Source: CBDHCC01 sp965261015 (GTDB lineage Bacteria > Pseudomonadota > Alphaproteobacteria > Sphingomonadales > Sphingomonadaceae). Taken from it: 64,000 nt of DNA. The stretch lies in the NCBI GenBank assembly GCA_965261015.1, contig CBDHCC010000001.1, forward strand, positions 496,001 through 560,000, read 5' to 3'. Both the position numbers and the translations under genes were made by a program. This document shows positions 60,592-64,000 of this stretch, piece after piece (within the stretch, counting starts at the first letter, position 1; each line of letters starts with the position of its first letter). The notes under the pieces were generated by a model. It did not search any database, was not told the origin of the DNA, and saw only the letters and a list, made by a program, of their open reading frames with translations.

Positions 60592-60599
60592 AGGACCGG

Positions 60600-60770
60600 A
60601 TGATGGTGCCGTTCCCGCTGGACGGCGTTCCGGGCGTCAGCTTTCCCGGCGTCCCCGCTGGTGGGCGCTTCACCGCCGACCGCGACTATGTGCTGCTGCT
60701 GAGCGAGTTCACGCTCGGCCACCCGCATGCCATTATCTTGGCGGCGACGCGGAAGACGCTCCTACCTTGG
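60600..60770 (+). pseudogene. copA: copA multicopper oxidase remnant
   Basis: A short frame reads VPFPLDGVPGVSFPGVPAGG then RFT, which matches the CopA segment just before the first HSH copper motif (in the family, DGVPGxSFxGIxPGETFxY). It then continues ADRDYVLLLSEFTLGHPHA, which matches the family segment found some 40 residues later (DRDYVVMLSDWT..PH). The HWH/HSH copper-binding part between them is deleted, and both ends are missing. It is therefore a scar of a copper oxidase gene, beside a CsoR-type operon. I see no other start or stop that makes it functional. Confidence 0.65.
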
Positions 60771-60825
60771 CAGAGGGGACGGGGATTTGATGCCGAAGGC
60801 CGCTCGCTTCTGGGAAGCTCGCGCT

Positions 60826-63129
60826 TCAATATCGGGCCGTCACCTGCACGCCGTAGAAGCGGGGTTCCGCCGGGATGAAGGTTGGGTCGCCGAAGCTGCC
60901 GCCGGTGTTGCCCGCGTCCAGCAGATAATCCTTGTTCGTCAGGTTGCGCGCGAAGCCCGCCAGCTCGAACCGCTCGCCGAAGCCTAGACCGGCGCGCAGG
61001 TTCACCAGCGTCACGCCGCCCTGGCTGATCAGCGGCGTGTTGGGCAGCTCGAAGAAGATCCGCGAGCGGTAGGTGACCGACGGGGTGGCGAACACGCGCA
61101 CCGAGCCGAAATCCCGGTCCAGCGTCACGCCGCCCGACGCCTGGTAGCGTGGCTGCAGCCGGAACTGGTCGCCCGCGAAGCGCCCATTGGCCGCCTTGTC
61201 GTCGATGCCGCCGTCGAGATAAGCGAAATTGCCGAAGATATTGAACCACGGGGCGGGACGGACCTGCGCCTCCAGCTCCACGCCGAAGTTGCTGGCGGTG
61301 CCCGCGTTGCGGGTGACGGCGCGGCCGTTCTCCGTCACGCTGACCTGGAAGTTGTCGTAGGTCTGGTAGAACACGCCGATCGTCCCGGACGCCGGACCCG
61401 CTTGGCCCTTCAGTCCGACCTCGTAATTCCACAGCACCTCCTCCGGAATATCCTGGATGGACGGCACCGGTCCGGTCGGCGTGCGCGCGGCGGCCAGCTG
61501 CACGGTGGGCGAGCGGCGGCCCTTGGACACGGTGGCGAAGACGTTCACGGCAGGGCTGAAGCGGTAGAGCGCGTTGAAGCGCGGCAGGAAGGCGTCGAAC
61601 GAGCGCTTGGTGCGGAAGGTCTGGCCGCCCGTGTCCACCACCGGCAAGAGCGGCGCGCGGGTGATGACGGAGTTGGGCTGGCGCGCGAAATAGGTCGACT
61701 TGCGCTCCTCGATCAGCGCGCGCAGGCCGGCGGTCAGCTCCAGCCGGCTGGTCGGGATCCACGTCACGTCGCCGAACAGCGAGTAGCTGTCGTTGATGCC
61801 GCCGTTGCGGAACAGCGAGTTGTAGGGGAGCACGGTGGCCGCTCCGCGCGTCAGCAGGGCGGTCGCGCGGGTGGCCGATACGCTGCCGTCCGCAGCCACG
61901 CAGGGCAGGCCCGGCACCAGATTGGCCGCGCACTGCAGGTACACGCCCTCTTCCGTCACGAAGGGGACCGCCTGGGTCGAGTCCTCGTGGAAGTAGTTGA
62001 AGCCGAACGCCGCGCGCGCCCGGTCGCTGACATAGGTGAAGCGCGTTTCCTGGTTGATCTGATAGCCGCGCGCGTCCTCCGCGAACTCCAGGAACGGCGC
62101 TGCCGAGCCGTCGGCGTCGAACACCTCGAGCGAGTCGAAGTCGCGATAGCCGTTCACCAGTGTCAACGTCAGGTCGTCGGTGAGCTCGTAGGCCACCGTC
62201 AGGTTGGCGTCGTAGACGTGGCGGCGCAGGCCCAGCTTGCCCAGGCCCAGCACGGCCGCCGACTGGTCCGCCGGCGCGCCGCCCAGGAACGCCACGCCGA
62301 ACGGATCGCCCGGCCCCGTCGGCGTGGGGAAGCGGCGCGAGACGAAGGCGGTGCCCGGATTGCGCTGGCGGTCGTAGGTGCCGATCGCGTCCACCGTCAG
62401 CCGCTCCGTCGGCCGCCAGCGCACGGACGCGCGCAGGCCCAGCTGGTTCTGGCCGTTCAGGTCTTCCTGACCGGGTGCGAGATTGGTGACGTAACCGTTC
62501 CGCTTCTTGAACGCGCCCGCGATACGCACGGCCAGCGTTTCGGAGCCCAGATTGACGAAGCCGGACGCCAGATAGGCGTCATAGTTGCCGTAGCCTGCCG
62601 TCAGCTCAGCGGAGGCACCGGCGCGCGGCCGGGCCGACAGGATGGAAATCGCGCCCACCGTCGACGCGGTCCCGAACAGCGTCGCCTGCGGCCCCTTGAT
62701 GACCTCGATTCGGTCGATGTCGTAGAGGTCCTGGTACGACCCGCGCGAGCGCGAGATGTCGACGCCGTTGTAATAGAGGGTGACCCGCGCGGCCTGCTGG
62801 GCGGAGCCGGAGTCCGACGTGATGCCCCGGATCACGACGCCCGGATTGTTGGCCGACTGCTCCTGCACGTTCAGGCCTGGCACGTAGTTCGACAGCTCGT
62901 CCAGCTCCGACACGCCCAGTTCGCGCAGCCGCTCGCCCGTGTTGACGCTGACGGTGATCGGCACGTCCTGGGCGCGCTGCTCGATCTTCTGCGCGGTGAT
63001 GATGACGCCGGTCTCCGGCGTCGTGGGGGCGGCACCGTCCTCGTCGCCGGGCTGGGCGGTGGCCTGGGCGAAGGCGGGGGCGGAGACGCCCGCGAGGAGT
63101 GTGGCGAGCAGGACGAGTCGGCTGGTCAT
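60826..63129 (-). CDS. TonB-dependent outer-membrane receptor
   Basis: The 767-residue receptor has a signal peptide (SRLVLLATLLAGVSAPAFA), a TonB-box-like GVIITAQKIEQRAQDVPITV, a plug domain (YVPGLNVQEQSANNPGVVIRGI, IEVIKGPQATLFG) and a 22-strand barrel ending in an aromatic residue, EPRFYGVQVTARY. It takes up a siderophore, vitamin or plant-derived compound using TonB energy; the ligand is not inferable. No ferric-uptake box or sigma/anti-sigma pair is adjacent. A GGGGA site precedes the ATG at 63129. Confidence 0.9.
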   Translation of the reverse strand: MTSRLVLLATLLAGVSAPAFAQATAQPGDEDGAAPTTPETGVIITAQKIEQRAQDVPITVSVNTGERLRELGVSELDELSNYVPGLNVQEQSANNPGVVIRGITSDSGSAQQAARVTLYYNGVDISRSRGSYQDLYDIDRIEVIKGPQATLFGTASTVGAISILSARPRAGASAELTAGYGNYDAYLASGFVNLGSETLAVRIAGAFKKRNGYVTNLAPGQEDLNGQNQLGLRASVRWRPTERLTVDAIGTYDRQRNPGTAFVSRRFPTPTGPGDPFGVAFLGGAPADQSAAVLGLGKLGLRRHVYDANLTVAYELTDDLTLTLVNGYRDFDSLEVFDADGSAAPFLEFAEDARGYQINQETRFTYVSDRARAAFGFNYFHEDSTQAVPFVTEEGVYLQCAANLVPGLPCVAADGSVSATRATALLTRGAATVLPYNSLFRNGGINDSYSLFGDVTWIPTSRLELTAGLRALIEERKSTYFARQPNSVITRAPLLPVVDTGGQTFRTKRSFDAFLPRFNALYRFSPAVNVFATVSKGRRSPTVQLAAARTPTGPVPSIQDIPEEVLWNYEVGLKGQAGPASGTIGVFYQTYDNFQVSVTENGRAVTRNAGTASNFGVELEAQVRPAPWFNIFGNFAYLDGGIDDKAANGRFAGDQFRLQPRYQASGGVTLDRDFGSVRVFATPSVTYRSRIFFELPNTPLISQGGVTLVNLRAGLGFGERFELAGFARNLTNKDYLLDAGNTGGSFGDPTFIPAEPRFYGVQVTARY

Positions 63130-63195
63130 CGATGGTTCCCCCTTGTGTGGAGGCTCCTAGGCGCGCGCCGGCGTCACCACGGCGACAGCCGGGTG

Positions 63196-64000
63196 TCAGT
63201 TCGGCGACAGGGCGCGGCAGGCCCAGCGCGCGGCCACCGCTTCGGCCGGATTGTCGCTGAAGACGCCGTCCACGCCCGCCGCCAGCGCGGCCGCGACCTC
63301 GCCACCCAGATCGCCGGCGGCGCGCGGATCGGGTCCGACGCGCAGCTCTGTCGGCAGGAAATAATTCTCCCGCCGGAACGTCCAGGCGTGGACCAACAGC
63401 CCGGCCCGGTGCGCGTCCGTCACCAGCGGCGTCGCCCCGGCGGAGCGGCCGGCAGGGTCGCGCGCCAGCACCAGCGCCTTGTCCGCGCCGAGGCCGTCGG
63501 CGTAGCGGGCCACGCCCGTCAGGCCGGCCGAGGTCAGCAAAGTGGCGTAGGGCGTGTCCGGCCGGTCGGCGGGCGCGCCCTCGGCCGCGACGAGCTGCAC
63601 CAGCCGAACCTTAGTGCGGGTGGCGAGCCAGCGCAGGTTGCCGACCTCGAACGACTGGATGAACACGGGCGCGTCGGCGCGGTCCAGGCCGGCGCGGGCC
63701 AGCGCCTCCAGCAGCGGTTCCTCCAAGGGCGTGCCCCGGCCGCGGAAGTAGCTCGGGTGCTTGGTCTCCGGGTACACGCCCACCGGACGCCCGGCGGCGG
63801 CGACCAGCGCCAACACCTCGTCGAAGGTGGCGATCGGCAGCCGGCCGTCCCACTCGGCCGCGACCCGCGGGCGCAGCTGGGGCAGGCGCTCACGGGCGCG
63901 GAGCGTCTTCAGCTCGGCCAAGGTGAAGTCCTCGGTGAACCAGCCGGTGACCGCCTGTCCGTCGATCGTCTTGGCCGTGGCCCGCCCGGCGAACTCCGGA
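63196..64000 (-). CDS. glpQ: glycerophosphodiester phosphodiesterase, 5' end beyond window
   Basis: The visible 268 residues start within the enzyme (ATAKTIDGQAVTGWFTEDFT, which is conserved in GlpQ) and include LAELKTLRARERLPQLRP, VGVYPETKHPSYF, FIQSFEV and AWTFRRENYFLP, then DGVFSDNP near the end. The catalytic His pair lies upstream, outside the window. It cleaves glycerophosphodiesters to glycerol 3-phosphate. The gene is open at the right edge, so its start is not visible. It follows the TonB receptor divergently oriented repeats only loosely, being on the same strand and upstream of it by 66 bases. Confidence 0.9.
   Translation of the reverse strand, partial: PEFAGRATAKTIDGQAVTGWFTEDFTLAELKTLRARERLPQLRPRVAAEWDGRLPIATFDEVLALVAAAGRPVGVYPETKHPSYFRGRGTPLEEPLLEALARAGLDRADAPVFIQSFEVGNLRWLATRTKVRLVQLVAAEGAPADRPDTPYATLLTSAGLTGVARYADGLGADKALVLARDPAGRSAGATPLVTDAHRAGLLVHAWTFRRENYFLPTELRVGPDPRAAGDLGGEVAAALAAGVDGVFSDNPAEAVAARWACRALSPN

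Noticed and set aside
60381..60599. The upstream part of the 165-codon frame containing the copA remnant as a real gene
   Set aside because: Its first 70 codons are Arg/Gly-rich and it depends on the uncertain 16-G run for its frame; only the copA-like stretch after 60600 has protein likeness.

Overview
The window is about 70% GC. It is densely packed with short-overlap operons and frequent GTG/TTG starts, and reads as chromosomal DNA of an alphaproteobacterium of the Sphingomonadaceae (Sphingomonas or a close relative). Supporting signs are the intergenic palindromes of the CTTCGACAGGCTCAGGACGA type and of the CCCCTCCCC...GGGGAGGGG type, a class I PHA synthase with a phasin, a microbial rhodopsin of the DTG kind with its retinal-forming oxygenase, a large TonB-dependent receptor, DUF885 and S9/M1/M24 peptidases. 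Species cannot be read from the sequence. No rRNA, no CRISPR array, no intact insertion sequence and one tRNA (Thr, GGT) were seen.

Layout. 1-6.4 kb: the end of mtnP, a gene-free repeat-rich stretch, then a small biosynthetic-looking set: radical SAM protein, SDR epimerase, the two 'rSAM/selenodomain-associated' transferases (TIGR04283- and TIGR04282-type) and a lactate-2-monooxygenase-like flavoenzyme broken by a single-base frameshift. An AT-rich island with a broken lipoprotein gene follows. 6.4-16.3 kb: aldo/keto reductase, ABC-F ATPase, rhodopsin plus Blh operon, osmoprotectant-type ABC transporter with fused permease/binding protein, SulP carrier plus beta-carbonic anhydrase. 16.3-34.5 kb: housekeeping and catabolic genes (thioesterase, oligopeptidase B, Xaa-Pro aminopeptidase, tRNA-Thr, GST, threonine aldolase, DMT exporter, aminopeptidase N) and a complete Mla-type lipid-transport operon (mlaE-mlaF-mlaD-lipoprotein), then a HAD phosphatase and clpS. 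34.7-42 kb: phasin and PHA synthase, alaC, the arsenic pair arsM-aqpS, and purE-purK. 42-53.5 kb: an SPFH protein coupled to a 48-residue ribbon-helix-helix protein, an S1/P1 nuclease, a serine hydrolase, enoyl-CoA hydratase, a DUF885 protein and a three-gene PaoABC-type molybdenum hydroxylase.

53.5-60.8 kb looks like a decaying accessory region. It holds a cas3 remnant with an internal deletion and a nonsense codon, the yqiJ-yqiK flotillin pair, a CsoR-type repressor heading a metal-response operon (glutaredoxin-MauE fusion, DUF305 protein, lipoprotein, PF03773 permease), and a copA multicopper-oxidase remnant next to a 16-base G run. The window ends with a TonB-dependent receptor and a glycerophosphodiester phosphodiesterase cut by the right edge.

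How the genes work together. Rhodopsin and Blh form a self-contained light-harvesting unit that only needs beta-carotene. SulP and carbonic anhydrase form a probable bicarbonate uptake pair. PhaC and phasin make and coat PHA granules, with a PhaR-like operator between them. ArsM-AqpS methylates and moves arsenic, and the transferase types in the left cluster are also the ones annotated in arsenosugar loci, a possible but unproven link. The CsoR operon plus the copA scar suggest a copper-responsive island that has lost its oxidase.
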